64,000 nucleotides of DNA from Rhineura floridana. Taxonomy: Eukaryota; Chordata; Lepidosauria; Squamata; Rhineuridae. A model generated the notes under the pieces. That model saw only the letters and a list, made by a program, of their open reading frames with translations, had not been told where the DNA came from and searched no databases. The stretch is from the NCBI RefSeq assembly GCF_030035675.1, contig NC_084482.1:223740943-223804942 (forward strand). The letters run 5' to 3'. Positions 20,745-31,666 of the stretch are shown one piece after another; position 1 is the first letter of the stretch; the number at the start of each line of letters is the position of its first letter. The position numbers and the translations under genes were made by a program.

Positions 20745-21587
20745 TCAGTTTAAAAGCTGCTCTGCTACCTTTTTAATTTTAAGTGCCAGCAGTCTGGTTC
20801 CATTCTGGTTCAAGTGGAGCCCGTCCCTTTTGTACAAGCCTGGCTTGTCCCAAAATGTTCCCCAGTGCCTAACAAATCTAAACCCTTCCACCCGACACCA
20901 TCGTCTCATCCACACATTGAGACTGCGAAGCTGGGCCTGTCTGGCTGGTCCTGCACATGGAACTGGTAGCATTTCAGAGAAAGCCACCTTGGAGGTCCTG
21001 GCTTTCATCATCCTACCTAGCAACCTAAATTTTGCTTCCAGGACCTCACGGCTGCATTTCCCCATGTCGTTGGTGCCGACGTGCACCACGACCACTGACT
21101 CCTTCCCAGCACTGTCTACCAAACTATCTAAACGACGGGCGATATCCGCAACCTTCGCACCAGGCAGGCAAAACACCTTGCGGTCTACACGCCCATCACA
21201 CACCCCACTGTCTATGTTCCTAATGATCGAATCACCCACTACAAGGATCCCTCCACTCCCTGGAGATATATCCTCGGCACGAGAGGATAGCTGCTCATCC
21301 CCTAAGGAATGGGTCCCTTCTAAGGGATCGTTTCCCTCTTCCTCAGCTGGATGCTCTCCTTCCCCGAGACCATCGTTCTCCATGATAGCAGGAGAGCTAT
21401 CATCACTGGAGTGGGGCACAGCTATAACGTCCCTGAAGGCCTCCTCCACACACCTCTCTGCCTCTCTCAGCTTTTCCAGGTCTGCCACCTTGGCCTCAAG
21501 GAAATGAAGTCGTTCCCGGAGAGCCAGGAGCTCATTGCACCGAGAGCACACCCACGACTACTGTCCAACAGGCAGATAGTCGTACAT
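20745..21587 (-). CDS. CR1 ORF1 with SGNH-type esterase domain, early nonsense codon
   Basis: The in-frame ATG at 21587 gives MYDYLPVGQ, then TAG at 21560-21558, then SWVCSRCNELLALRERL. The downstream open frame starts on a GTG, not an ATG, so the ATG is the better start and copy A carries one nonsense codon. The N terminus has paired cysteines and a coiled coil with heptad-like EAKVADLEKLREAE. The esterase domain shows VVGDSIIR, HVGTNDM and DGLHLN, the SGNH hydrolase blocks. CR1 ORF1 proteins with such a domain are known; their exact role is unsettled but may involve membrane or RNP interactions. Confidence 0.82.
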
Positions 21588-21761
21588 GCTGCAGGCTGTG
21601 CAAAACACTGGAAAGCCCCCACACCCCTGCTGGCTTCTTACCTGCATAGTTTTGTTTAAGGTTTATTACGTCAATAGGTTGGAGACTGTGGTTTAGTTGA
21701 GGTCAGGGAACAGAAGGGCAGAGTGTGGGGCCCTGGCCTCCTCGCTCTGCTGCTTAACTCG

Positions 21762-21807
21762 CCTTGACGCTTCGTCAGCTGGGGCCTTGACGCTTCGTCA
21801 GCTGGGG
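21762..21807 (-). repeat. Two exact 23-bp tandem units in the CR1 5' UTR
   Basis: CCTTGACGCTTCGTCAGCTG plus three G residues occurs twice back to back. Units of this kind in LINE 5' UTRs can be promoter monomers. Whether that is so here is inference. Confidence 0.6.
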
Positions 21808-22238
21808 CTCCCTCTAGTTCGTGGAGCAGGCTCCCTCACTAGGTGCTCTGACTTTGTATGTGTGGCTGGTTCCTCCCAGCTACTGCTGCCAGCCAATGAT
21901 GTGTTACTTGAGGCTGATGGCTCAACTATCAGCTTGGGCTTAACTCTTTAGTATTCTCTCAGGCTTCCTTCCTTCCTGAGCGAGGGGCAGGGCTGTTTAA
22001 GCTTTTGGCTGCTTTTAATCTCAGCAAGGGGCTGCGACTTCCAGGCAAGTCTTTTGTGTTTGTTGTTTTCCCACCTAGAACAGCCTGACCTTTCTTTAAC
22101 CTAGGGAAACAGAGCTTGTGGTTGTGTTTCAGGAAGGCTGAAGCTGCCCTTTTTAGCAAGGACTGAGCTGACTCTCTCCCTGTATGTGTCGGTGGAGTTT
22201 CCTTTTCCCCCTTCTCTCCGACTGGAATTTAGCCTTAT

Positions 22239-22330
22239 TTACAGTGTCCCCTGAAGCTTTGTGCTTTGCATGTAGAAGGTCCTGGGTTCAATCTTTTGCA
22301 TGTCCTTGTGAAAGGGAAAAAATATTCTAG
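22239..22330 (+). mobile_element. SINE head fragment, tRNA-derived
   Basis: GCTTTGCATGTAGAAGGTCC and TGGGTTCAATC resemble the anticodon arm and B box of a tRNA-derived SINE head. The same head, antisense, is at 34553-34740. The rest of the SINE is missing. Confidence 0.5.
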
Positions 22331-22358
22331 GTTGTTTGTGTGACGATCCCACAGCTGG

Positions 22359-22380
22359 CTCTCTCTCTCTCTCTCTCTCT
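22359..22380. repeat. (CT)n microsatellite
   Basis: About eleven CT units followed by GTGTGT. Confidence 0.9.
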
Positions 22381-22429
22381 GTGTGTATGGAGTCTTTCCA
22401 ACAACTTATTGTGCAGGGATATTCAATCA

Positions 22430-22555
22430 TGCCACATGGAGTGCATAAATCAACAAGGCCAAGTGGATGCCAGCAAAGGAAAGCAAAAGAGGCAAGAAAA
22501 AAAATCACTCAAGACACTAGCTGGATCCATGCTTCAGTATGTCAAAAGATTGGAT
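22430..22555 (+). mobile_element. hAT transposase N-terminal fragment
   Basis: Two overlapping frames give RPSGCQQRKAKEARKK and KKSLKTLAGSMLQYVKRL. These resemble the basic KRPSGAxxRKxRK-like start of ZMYM1-type hAT proteins. It lies upstream of and in the same orientation as the main transposase at 23591, separated by later insertions, so it is probably the start of the same copy. Confidence 0.5.
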
Positions 22556-23394
22556 GATGGCCAGCTTCCTCTTGAGATTCTGCAAGTGCGATTTCAGCTG
22601 CCAGATTTAGAACAGGATAGTCCTCGGAAATTACCGGCAGATTATCTTTAAAGGAGACGGACCAATCATGAAGTAGGTACATATCTGGTGGGGAATTCTC
22701 ATGAGGCCTTTCCTTTTGATGTGAAGTAAAAAAGTCTGCAATTTTCAGTTGGCCCTTATTCACCTTGTCAGTGGTTTTGGAGGTATACAAAGCGGGTTGA
22801 GATTGTAGCTTTGGTTTTCCTCCCCCCCTGAGTCTTCTCTGTTGTAACATACTCTCGAACAGGAGGGCGGCTCCCAAGGCTTTTCTTACACTTCTTGTCA
22901 AGACCATTAGAGTATTAACATCCCCCCCGAATTCAGAGCTGTTGGTGCCAGAACCCCTTGTAGAGCCCCAAATGAACTTTGGTAGGCTTTTTTAGACTCT
23001 GACTCAGCACTGCACTCAGACGGTAGGAAGGTTCCTCCCTGATTGTAGATAACGAAATTACTTACTCAGTAATTAATGACAGAGGAAAGAAAAACACAAG
23101 GAAGACAACCTTTCAGGTCTCGAGAAAAATATAGTTGGTATAAAATCCTCAGCTGAGGCCGAGCAGGTTGCTTAGCCTTGAGATAAGTACTCTAAAAACT
23201 GATAAAAAAGTGGAGCTCCAGACTCAGCGTCCTATTCTGAGCTTGGCTTAGAAATGGAAGTCTCACAAATGGGGTCCAATCCCAACAGTCTGCTGGGACT
23301 GGAACAGAGTAACCTGTGTCTGAGAGTGACTCCAAGCATGGAATATTGTGTGTTGGCAAAGACAGAAAGTGATCCACTTTAAATTCACTTGTTC
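22556..23394 (-). mobile_element. Vingi-like LINE 5' fragment (copy c)
   Basis: The minus strand carries a leader (about 23394-22908) and the first 121 codons of an ORF1 (22907-22542, ATG). This ORF1 begins MVLTRSVRKAL, has the PIP-like QLKIADFF at residues 53-60, and later DWSVSF and LNLAAEIALAES, which align with NWSISL and CNLAQEIAQTS of copy a. The rest of the element is missing. The sequence differs clearly from copies a and b, so it is a third lineage of the clade. Confidence 0.7.
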
Positions 23395-23544
23395 AAACTA
23401 TTTCTTGGACATTTGTTTTTCTTAATAATGTTATTTAGTTAATTTTTTTGTAAATCGTATCGCTTTTATTGATGTATTTTTAAACTTGTGTTTATTTTTC
23501 TTTGTAAGCCGCCTTGAGGGCCTTTGGCCAAAAGGCGGAGTATA

Positions 23545-23590
<46 letters not shown>
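23395..23590 (+). mobile_element. L2-type 3' tail with (AAT)n
   Basis: A T-rich 3' UTR followed by GTAAGCCGCCTTGAGGGCC, TTTGGCCAAAAGGCG and a TATAAATAAT repeat tail (23546-23590). The same tail recurs at 36898-37104. It could be a 5'-truncated LINE or a SINE sharing that tail. Confidence 0.75.
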
Positions 23591-25318
23591 TTCGGTCGCC
23601 ATCTTTCAAACAGATCTTGCCAGTCATCTTGCCAGAATCTTCACTGAATAAAGGGAACTTTCTTGAGTTGGTTGAGATGCTTTCAAAATATGATCCAGTG
23701 CTGAAAGAGCACCTAATGAGATTAAAGCAGAGCACATGTAAACTTAAAGTATCTGTCTCTTATCTTTCACCAACAACTCAGAATGAGTTTATAAGTGCCC
23801 TGACAAATCATGTGAAGGAGATGCTTGTCATGGACATAAAGTCTGCAAAGTACTTTGGGATCATGTTCGACAGCACACCTGACATATCACATACTGACCA
23901 GATGTCCGAAGTGATCAGATATGTAAAAATCAACAATAGGAAAGTTGAAGTAAAAGAAGTATTTCTAGGATTTTTTTCCCTTTAAAGGGGAAAATAGCTG
24001 CTGACCTCAGTTCTGACATTCTAAAAAATCTGGAAAGTGATGGACTGGACTTAATGATGTGCCGCGCTCAAGGTTACGATAATCCTGCCACTATGGCTGG
24101 AATCCATGGAGGTGTACAAGCCATTCTTAAGGGAAAGAACAAGAAAGCTATTTTTAATGGATGTGTGGACCATTCACTTAACTTGTGCGGTCAGCACTCT
24201 TTTGCTGAAAATGCATCGTTGTGTGACATTTTTTGGAACTCTTGAGAGAATGTTTTCTTTCTTTGCTGCTTCCACCCATCGATGGGATGTGTTAATTGAC
24301 CATACTGGAGTGTCAGTGAAAAGGCTATCAACAACATGCTGGAGTGCTCATCATGCTGCAGTTAAGCCAGTTAAAGAAAAGTTTGATAAGTTTGTGGTGG
24401 CGATTGAAGCTCTTTGTGATCCACATGAAAATTTGGACATAAGAGGTGCAGCACAAGGTCTTTTGCCTGCTGTCTGTGACTTCACTTTTCTGTGCTACCT
24501 GTACTCCTGGTGTGATGTACTTCAGGAAGTTAATCTTACACAGCAGTACCCGCAGACTAAGGGCTTGACAAGGTGGTGGCAAAGCTAGAGGTGCTAAGAC
24601 TTTTTCTGCACGAGGAGCGCAGTCACCTGGTGGAGCATGCAATTGAACAGGCGCTTTTAAAATCAGACGAATATGGAATTGCAGTAGAGAGAAGAGCCAG
24701 GTTCAAGAAGAGGATGGCAGGGGAGCAAGCAAGCAATGCTGGACTCACTCTGCAAGAAGAAAATAAGAGGGTGATGCTTGAGTGCATTGATCGCTTTCAT
24801 TCTGAACTCCAGTTCAGATCAAGAGCCATCAAGGAAGTAGCAGCCATGTTTGAGGCTGTTCAAGCGAGGAGTCTCATATCTGCCACAGCAGAAGAGTAAA
24901 AGGTGTCCATTCCAAAACTGACCACTTTCTATAATGAGGTACCCGAGAATAAGCTTTTAATAGAAATATCAAGGCTGAGAAGGCACCTGAAAGCAGCAGA
25001 GATTGATCTGGAAGAAGCCAAAGATGGGGCAATATTAGACGTTTTGACATTCATAGCTGAATGGGACTTCGTAGAATCTCTCCCAACCCTTTCACTAAGC
25101 CTAAAATTATTTCTGACAATTTGTGTGTCTGTGGCTTCATGTGAGAGGAGCTTTTCAAAGCTGAAACTTATAAAGAACTATTTGCGATCTACCATGGGAC
25201 AGTCAAGGCTTTCCGATCTTGCAATATTATCCATTGAAAGTGAGTTGGCGAAAGGCATTGATTTCAATGAAGTGATTCACAAGTTTGCAGCTTTGAAGGC
25301 CAGGAAAGGAAAGTTCTG
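23591..25318 (+). pseudogene. hAT transposase, broken by frameshifts and a stop
   Basis: The order follows DUF4371-type hAT transposases: NKGNFLELVEMLSKYDPVLKEHL, then YFGIMFDSTPDISHTDQMS (catalytic Asp region), then CRAQGYDNPATMAGIHGGVQ, then CVDHSLNLCG, then STHRWDVL, then the C-terminal dimerisation block LTICVSVASCERSFSKLKLI. In an active element it would cut and rejoin transposon ends. The frame changes near 23985, 24225 and 24588, and a TAA stop precedes 24903, so it is dead here. It is flanked by an L2 tail upstream and its own terminal repeat downstream. Confidence 0.88.
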
Positions 25319-25851
25319 ATTTAGTCGAGATGTTCACTAAGTGCTGAAGTGTTTGTGTATTTGTTCCTGTTTATTTTTTTGGTATTATTTCATTTATGAG
25401 TATATTTCCATATGCATTTGTCTACAACTTCTACATTATTTGGGCCGTTATTGATTATGCAAACCTAATCCATTAATGTATCTCATGTAACAGTAAAGTT
25501 TAATGTTAAAATGAACATAATTTTGATGTAGTTCTTAAACGTTTTTACTTCGAATTCTATTGTTTTCTTACCAAATTTTCACTTTAACCACATGAAATTA
25601 TGTATAAATGTAAATACATTTAGGCTGTGTGTATGATACTGTAATTTAAAGGTGTAATTTTAATTTTGCTAGTTGTTTATGTCACTACTATTGCCATTAC
25701 ATTCAGTGATATGTGGGAATTACAATTTACGAGTAACATTAGTACAAAAAACATTACTAAGGATTCTGTATGGTCTGGTATGGGAGGAGGTCCGTGGGGG
25801 TGACACCATGAGTTACCGCACTGGGTGACACCAACCCTAGTGACGCCACTG
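23591..25851 (+). mobile_element. hAT transposon (ZMYM1/DUF4371-like), main part with 3' terminus
   Basis: Contains most of a hAT transposase gene and a 3' non-coding region ending in CTAGTGACGCCACTG, the inverted terminal repeat. The 5' terminus is not present next to it; the N-terminal coding piece lies upstream at 22430 beyond two later insertions. The same terminal sequence occurs at 220-445 and, as the opposite end, at 48864-48927, so this family has at least two copies in the window. Confidence 0.88.
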
Positions 25852-26028
25852 CACAGGCAAGAAGACAGCACAGTTGTATACCAAGGACCTCTGTGTCAAT
25901 TACAATGCAAACCATTTAAGAAACCAAAACAAAGTAGAGATACATAAAGGAGACCAAATGTCCAAGTCACCTCCATGGATGAAAAGGCATTTCCTTATTT
26001 CTTGCCATAAATTTGAAAAATGGGAGCC
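25852..26028. other. No recognisable feature
   Basis: Flanking sequence between the hAT end and a SINE. Nothing identified. Confidence 0.5.
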
Positions 26029-26160
26029 ACTTTGGTATAATGGTTAAGGTGTAGGACCAGGGATCCATAACCACCTAGCCATGAAGGTCACTGGTTCGCC
26101 TTTGCCCACTCAATGCCACTCATCCTCAGAGGAACTCAATAGAAACCACTGGTATTTTCC
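26029..26160 (+). mobile_element. Sauria-type SINE, sense, degraded and truncated
   Basis: The head GAGCCACTTTGGTATAATGG matches the tRNA-like A-box region of the squamate SINE. It is followed by TAGCCATGAAGGTCACTGG and a degraded CCACTGGTATT stretch. The BovB-like tail is missing. Two antisense members lie at 34310 and 54240. Confidence 0.7.
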
Positions 26161-26944
26161 TAAATGGGATAAAATGAAGCCTATCTGCTTGCTCTGCACA
26201 CAAATCTTCATCTCTATGCACATCTCCAGCCTCTTCATTGCAAATGGTTTCTCTCCCTGCAAGACCAAAGTAATATCAAGTTATATACCCAGGCATGTTT
26301 TTTCAAAAAAAATTCAAACTAATATAGGTTGGTGCATGCACAATAAAGTAGTTAGGTTACCACATCATTTGAAATACTTGAGGCAGTACTATGTCACTGT
26401 TTAACTAATGACCCGCATCGAATGACGAAATTCAGTGCCACACCACCAAGGAGAAATAATGTTGAGAGACAGGCTTCAGACAAAGTCACAAACAAGCTGC
26501 AAGCAGCAGCCCAAACCAGGAGAACACTGGAATGGGTGAACTTGTTTTCCCTTTATAATGCCAAATCCACATGTTTCTGCACTGTTTTGTTTGGCAGTTA
26601 TCATTCCCCCCCCCGAGACTTCTTTGAAGTTTTGCAGACTTTTGGCATTCAGAGCTAGGAGGAATGCTCACAAACGGCCCTGCCCAGGTGCCAGTTGGGC
26701 TCCAGCTGCCCTTGTGGGGCAGACAGCGGGCGCAGCGCCCAGCCAAGGAGTTACCCAGCACAGAGGATGCCACCAGGGCTAGCCTATAAGTGGAATTTAC
26801 CCCCCAGTCAACATACCTGGGATCAGGCTGCAGCCTGATAGGGAGAAATGATAAATCAATGCCTAACCTAGCCTGAGGCTTTTAAATTCATGGTAGAGGC
26901 AATCCTGATTATAATATCCAAAGACACTTTATGTTCCTCTGGGG
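26161..26944. other. No recognisable feature
   Basis: Contains a run of nine or more C residues near 26605 and short open frames without domains. No repeat or gene was recognised. Confidence 0.4.
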
Positions 26945-27303
26945 AGGGCAGCTATGAGAGAACTAGAAAAGGTCCTCACATGCAAAGATATATCACTGAA
27001 CACCAGTCCCGATCTCTGTGTATGGATGTGCAAGTTGGAAAGTGAAAAAAGCAGGTAACAGAAAAATCAACTCATTTGAAATGTGGTGTTGGAGGAGTTT
27101 TGCGCATACCATGGACTGCGAAAAAGACAAATAATTGAGTGTTAGAATAAATTAAACCAGAACTGTCACTAGATGCTAAAATGATGAAATTGAGGTTATC
27201 ATACTTTGGACACATCATGAGAAGACCTGATTCACTAGAAAAGACAATCATGCTGGGAAAAACAGAAGGGAGTAGAAAAAGAGGAAGGCCAAACAAGAGA
27301 TGG
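26945..27303 (+). mobile_element. BovB LINE 3' region fragment
   Basis: It begins with MRELEKVLTCKDISLNT and, after a short unrecognised gap, continues to KLRLSYFGHIMRRPDSLEKT and IMLGKTEGSRKRGRPNKRW. These are the BovB region after the RT and its conserved C terminus. It ends abruptly before the last 100 bp. Several frame breaks are present. Confidence 0.85.
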
Positions 27304-27700
27304 CTCTTTTTTTGAGCCCAAGGGTTGCATTTCCTTGTGGGCAACCTGCCAGGGCCCACATACCAATGATGGTGGCATAAGTGGGCGGAGCAACAGATAT
27401 GATTTGTACCTGTGTACAGGATGCAGGCAAGCAAGAGGCATTACCCTTTGCAACATTTTTCTTGGTTTTGATACAATGTATCCGCTCACTCCGAAACAAT
27501 TTCCCCCTAAATGTGAAATTAACAAGCAGGAGATAGCAGCTGCTGCTCTGCAAAATGGACATAAAGGGATCGGATTATTATGCTTTGCAACTATTTTGTT
27601 TTGGATACAGTGTATCTGCTCACCTTGAAACAATTTCCACCTAAGTGTGAAATTAACAAGCACTGGCAGTAGGCATTAGCCGCAGCTCTGCAGAGAGCAA
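27304..27700. repeat. Unclassified interspersed repeat with an internal duplication
   Basis: A segment of about 110-130 bp occurs twice: 27437-27540 and 27570-27695 share TTTGCAAC, GATACA(A/G)TGTATC, GAAACAATTTCC and GTGAAATTAACAAGCA. The first copy is preceded by GGGTTGCATTTCCTTGTGGG and TGCCAGGGCCCACAT. No coding potential is seen. The family is unknown to me. Confidence 0.55.
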
Positions 27701-28611
27701 AAAACTCCTTCTTTCATCCTTAAAAGGGGCAAAATAGAAGGGAAGAAGGGGGGAGAGAGAAAAGGGGAAAAAACCCTAACTGCTGTTAAAAGCCAGGTAG
27801 AGCGTGGAGTCCAGGGCCAGGTCTGTGCCGATCTCCTTCGCCCTGGAAGTTTGCGAGTGCTCTGAGCCGAGGGCAAGTGTGAAGCAGGCAGGGTGCCCTT
27901 CCTTCCCCTTCCCTGCTAACCACCCCTACATTTAAGGCCACCAAGACCAGAGGCTGCAATGTGCCTTGCAGTTACTACTGCAGAACCAAGCAGATTCTTG
28001 CAAGTTGGGGATTTGGGGAAAGTTCCCAGGCAGCCTTGAGCTCAGGAGCCATCTCCATTTCACACATGAGCAGCAGTAGGGGCATGCATCAGCCCTATCC
28101 TGGCTTCGTTCGCTGGCCAGAGAAGGAGCAGGTGCAGGGAGCTTACTTCCCTCTCCTGTTTGTGGGCAGGGGGAATGGGACCTCCCTTTGCTTCTGCTTG
28201 TTTTGTCTCCCTCACTTCCTCCCAAAAGTTAAGCAAATAGCCCGGAGAGGAGAGGAGAGTGACGTTCCAGGCAGAGGAAGGAGCACCCAAGAGGCAGCAT
28301 GAAGCAAAGGGCAAGGCATGAGGAGGCTTTCTTATGGTAACTGCCGCTTGCTGCCGGGGCAGTGCAGTGAACCGATCAGCTGTGAGGCGGCCGGCACCCC
28401 GCCTTACCCAGCCACTGTAGTGCCTCCTTGTGTGCAAATGCAGAAATGCACATTTCTGCATCTGGGAAGTACAACGTAACATCCCGTGACTCTGATTGGT
28501 TCAGTTTCCCGGGCTTTTCAAAGCACATTCCTGCACTTGCACAAAAGTGAAAATATGTGATTGGCTGAAAATGAACTTTGAAGGTCCACATCACTGATAC
28601 CAGTCAGGATT
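27701..28611. other. No gene recognised; mixed purine-rich and GC-moderate DNA
   Basis: 27720-27775 is strongly purine-rich. 27900-28500 is fairly GC-rich with two inverted-CCAAT-like boxes (GATTGG near 28494 and 28560). This could be promoter-like but no exon can be supported. Confidence 0.35.
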
Positions 28612-31600
28612 GAAATCTTAACTGACTTTGGATCCTGAGTCATCAGATGTTCATTTGAAAGGCCAATATTTGCAAGATAGTTTATAAATGTTTGGGCCCA
28701 TTTTGAAATAAAAAGATCTTCCCAGAGTAATGGGAGATAGCCAGAAGAGTATTCATAAGACATTTTAACCCAAAAATTTAGGGCAGTCATCCATGATTGG
28801 GACTTTAGTGAGGCCAGACCAGTTTCCAACCTGAGGGCAGCTGAAGGTACACATCTGGGAACACCTAGAATTTGTCTTAGAAATAAAGATAGAACTGCCT
28901 CCATTGAGGGGTTGAAGGCGCCAATCCATAAGGGAGCCCCGTAAAGAAGTTGGGAAATAGTTTTGGATCTGAAAACCTTGATGGCTGCCGGGATGTACTG
29001 TCCTCCTTTAGTAAAGAAAAACCTTCGGATGCCATTGGCTGAATTTCTACCAGTAGCAATGGCACCTCTAATGTGGGGAGTCCAAGACAGAGAAGAATGA
29101 AATAATAACCCAAGATACTTGAAATGGGGAACCTGTTCAATTTTATGAGTATTGATCGTCCATTCATGAACAGAAGAATGTTTAGCAAAGGCTAAAATCT
29201 TTGTTTTGGAAAAATTTATAATCAATTCATTTTCGTTACAATAACTCATAAAGACTCTAATTAAACGTTTAAGTCCTACTCTAGATACTGATAGAAGAGC
29301 ATCATCATCAGCATACAGTAGCAATGGGCAATGCAAATTCGCTAGTTTGGGGGGATGAAAATCCGGGGAATGACAGTGTGAAGACAAGTCATTCATTAAA
29401 AAATTGAATAATAGCGGGGCAAGGATACAACCCTGTCTAACTCCTTTTGTAGTATTAATAGGATTTGTAAGGTGACCATCGCGACTGCACCTGACCCGGA
29501 AAGATGTGTGTTGGTGAAGACGACTAATTAAAAAAAGGAGTCTTTTATCGATTGTAGATTTAGCGAATTTAGCCCAAAGTATCTCCCTTGGGATGGAGTC
29601 AAAAGCCAATTTCAAATCGACAAAAGCAACAAAAAGACCGTTGCCCCAGCGATTCTCATATATTTCGGCTAAATGATTTAATATCACGCAATGCTCGATC
29701 CCAGACCTACCTTTCCTGAAGGCTGCCTGCTCCCTCCCAAGAATGTTTTCCTCCTCAAGCCATGAGGAGAGCCTCCCTTTTAAATAGTAGGCATAAAGTT
29801 TACCGATAATGGAAAGGAGACTGATTGGACGATAATTTGCAGCGTCTTCATTGTTCCCTTTTTAAAATATAGGGATTACAATGGAATCAAGCCAGGACTC
29901 AGGAATACATCCCGAGTTATTAATTAAAGTAAAAAGATTTGCAAGAAGGGGGACCCACCAAGCTTGGTGAGCTTTCAGCATTTCAGAGAAAATATTATCG
30001 AGGCCAGGGGCTTTACCAGGTTTCAAACAGGCAATCAGGCCGGCAATTTCTTTTTGAGTTACTGGATGCCATATGGGGAGATTTGTTGGAGTATCAATTA
30101 AAAGATCCACATTAGCAGATTCATTGCAAGCAGAAAAATATTTTTCCCAGAGATAAGGAGAGATGTGACAAGGGGGCAGATTTAATGGTCTCATGGAGCC
30201 AGCAACAATCCTCCAGAAACACTGCGAGTCTTTTGTTCTGGAAGCTTGGATTAGGGCTTCCCAATCTTCATGCATCACCTGCCTTTTTTTGGTGGCTATC
30301 AATTGCTTGTAATTCTTTTTAATCGAGTAATACTCTGGGGGAAGAGAAATTAGATTTAACTGTCGGTAGTGTTGATATATCCATCTCAACTGTCTCTTGA
30401 CACCTAGGCAATCCTTATCGAACCATCTGGGAGTACCAAAGGAGGAAGGGGCCCTTGAGGAAGAAAATGACATCATAATAGAGTCTTTAAGGTTTAAAGT
30501 TAGGGACTTATACGCTATTAGCGCTAAATTTGGATCAGTGGCAAAAATAATCTCCTTCTGCAAGGACAAAGCAGAGGGAGAAGCGAGAAAAGAGGTGACT
30601 TTAAGAGCTACAGTGGAAGTCCAGAAGGTCCTTTTGTGAATAGAATGGTTTAGAGTGGCCATTGTATTGTGGGTTAAGAGCAAGCGACCGTCTACCGGTA
30701 ATAATAAAGAAAAAGTAAGGGGAAGACGATCGCTGTCCTGTCTAAAGCCAACAGAAAAATTTAAAATGAACTCAAACAAAAAATGGGAAATTAGCACATA
30801 ATCGATGACACTACATCCAAGGCCAGAAATGTAGGTGAATTCCGCACATGGGTCTAACTGACTGTGACCATTCAGCATTATCATGTTATGTCCAGCAAGG
30901 AATCGATTTAAACATATGCCACCATAGTTTATCTTGAGATCCTTGGAAAACCGGTCATGGGATAGAAAGTAGGGGGAAATATCCTCACCACCCCAGAGGT
31001 TTGATGCAAATAGAGCATCATTGTGTGGACCAGACCTAGCATTGAAATCACCCATCACAATACAGGACGCTCTGGGAAATTTAGCCTCAAGTGATGTCAA
31101 ATAGTTGGCAAGATCGTCCCAGTCCTGATCAATTTGTGCCCTAGAAGAATGGGGAGGATGTATACATTAACTAATAGAAGAGAAATTGTGCTAAAAACTA
31201 ATAAAACAGCCTGGGGAATGTTTTTACAGGAAGGAACACTTAAAGGACGTGCTGTTAGAGAGGTGGAAATAAGTATGGCTAGACCTCCTTTGGGTCTGCT
31301 TATTGAGTTAGGTAGGGAAAAGGACGCCGGTAAACATGAGCAAGAGAAGCCATCCACAAATAATTTCTGAGAGCACCAAGTCTCCTGTAAAAAGATTAAA
31401 TCAAATTTGTTCAGGAAGGAAACAAAATCTGGGTTCTTTTGTTTAGCATTCCACCCTGCAATATTCCAGGAAAGAAAGAGGAATGTAGAGTTAGGTGTAG
31501 GAGCAGAAACCTGGCATGCATTAGTAATAGGACTCAGTGGAACGGAGAATTCCTTTAAGGAAGAGGATTTACAGGGTGAATGGTTTCTATTCACAGGATA

Positions 31601-31666
31601 ATGATTTATCGTTCTTTCATAAATTTCACAGATTGGAATTGGGGTTTCAGAATTTAATGGGGATTG
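28612..31666 (-). pseudogene. LINE copy b ORF2: endonuclease and RT, broken
   Basis: The frame stays open for about 65 codons after the ORF1 UGA with no in-frame AUG, then enters the endonuclease (SWNIAGWNAKQ, LQETW, GDFNAR). A frameshift lies near 31100. The RT has KPGKAPGLDNIFSEMLK, FVDLKLAFDSIP, GVRQGCILAPLLFN and YADDDALLS; a TAA interrupts it near 29860 (PIF-stop-KG). The C-terminal knuckle present in copy a is lost with the 3' end. Confidence 0.85.

Larger units (their letters stand above)
17522..22235 (-). mobile_element. CR1 LINE copy A, close to full length
   Basis: About 4.7 kb on the minus strand. The 5' UTR (about 22235-21588) contains an exact 23-bp tandem duplication. It is followed by ORF1 (coiled coil plus esterase), ORF2 (endonuclease plus RT) and a 3' UTR ending in ACATAAGA repeats, the octamer tail usual for this CR1 group. 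Only a few lesions are visible: one early nonsense codon in ORF1 and one frameshift in ORF2. The exact 5' end is uncertain because no target duplication was found. Copy B at 42016 is nearly identical. Confidence 0.85.

Noticed and set aside
20671-21507. 278-codon plus-strand open frame, with its twin at 45165-46034
   Set aside because: Both are antisense to the CR1 esterase ORF1 and carry no recognisable domain.
21551-21551. Start of CR1 ORF1 taken as Met at 21551
   Set aside because: The codon is GTG. An in-frame ATG lies at 21587 with one nonsense codon between.
22239-22330. Functional tRNA gene
   Set aside because: Only the B-box side resembles a tRNA; the cloverleaf cannot be completed, so it is a SINE head.
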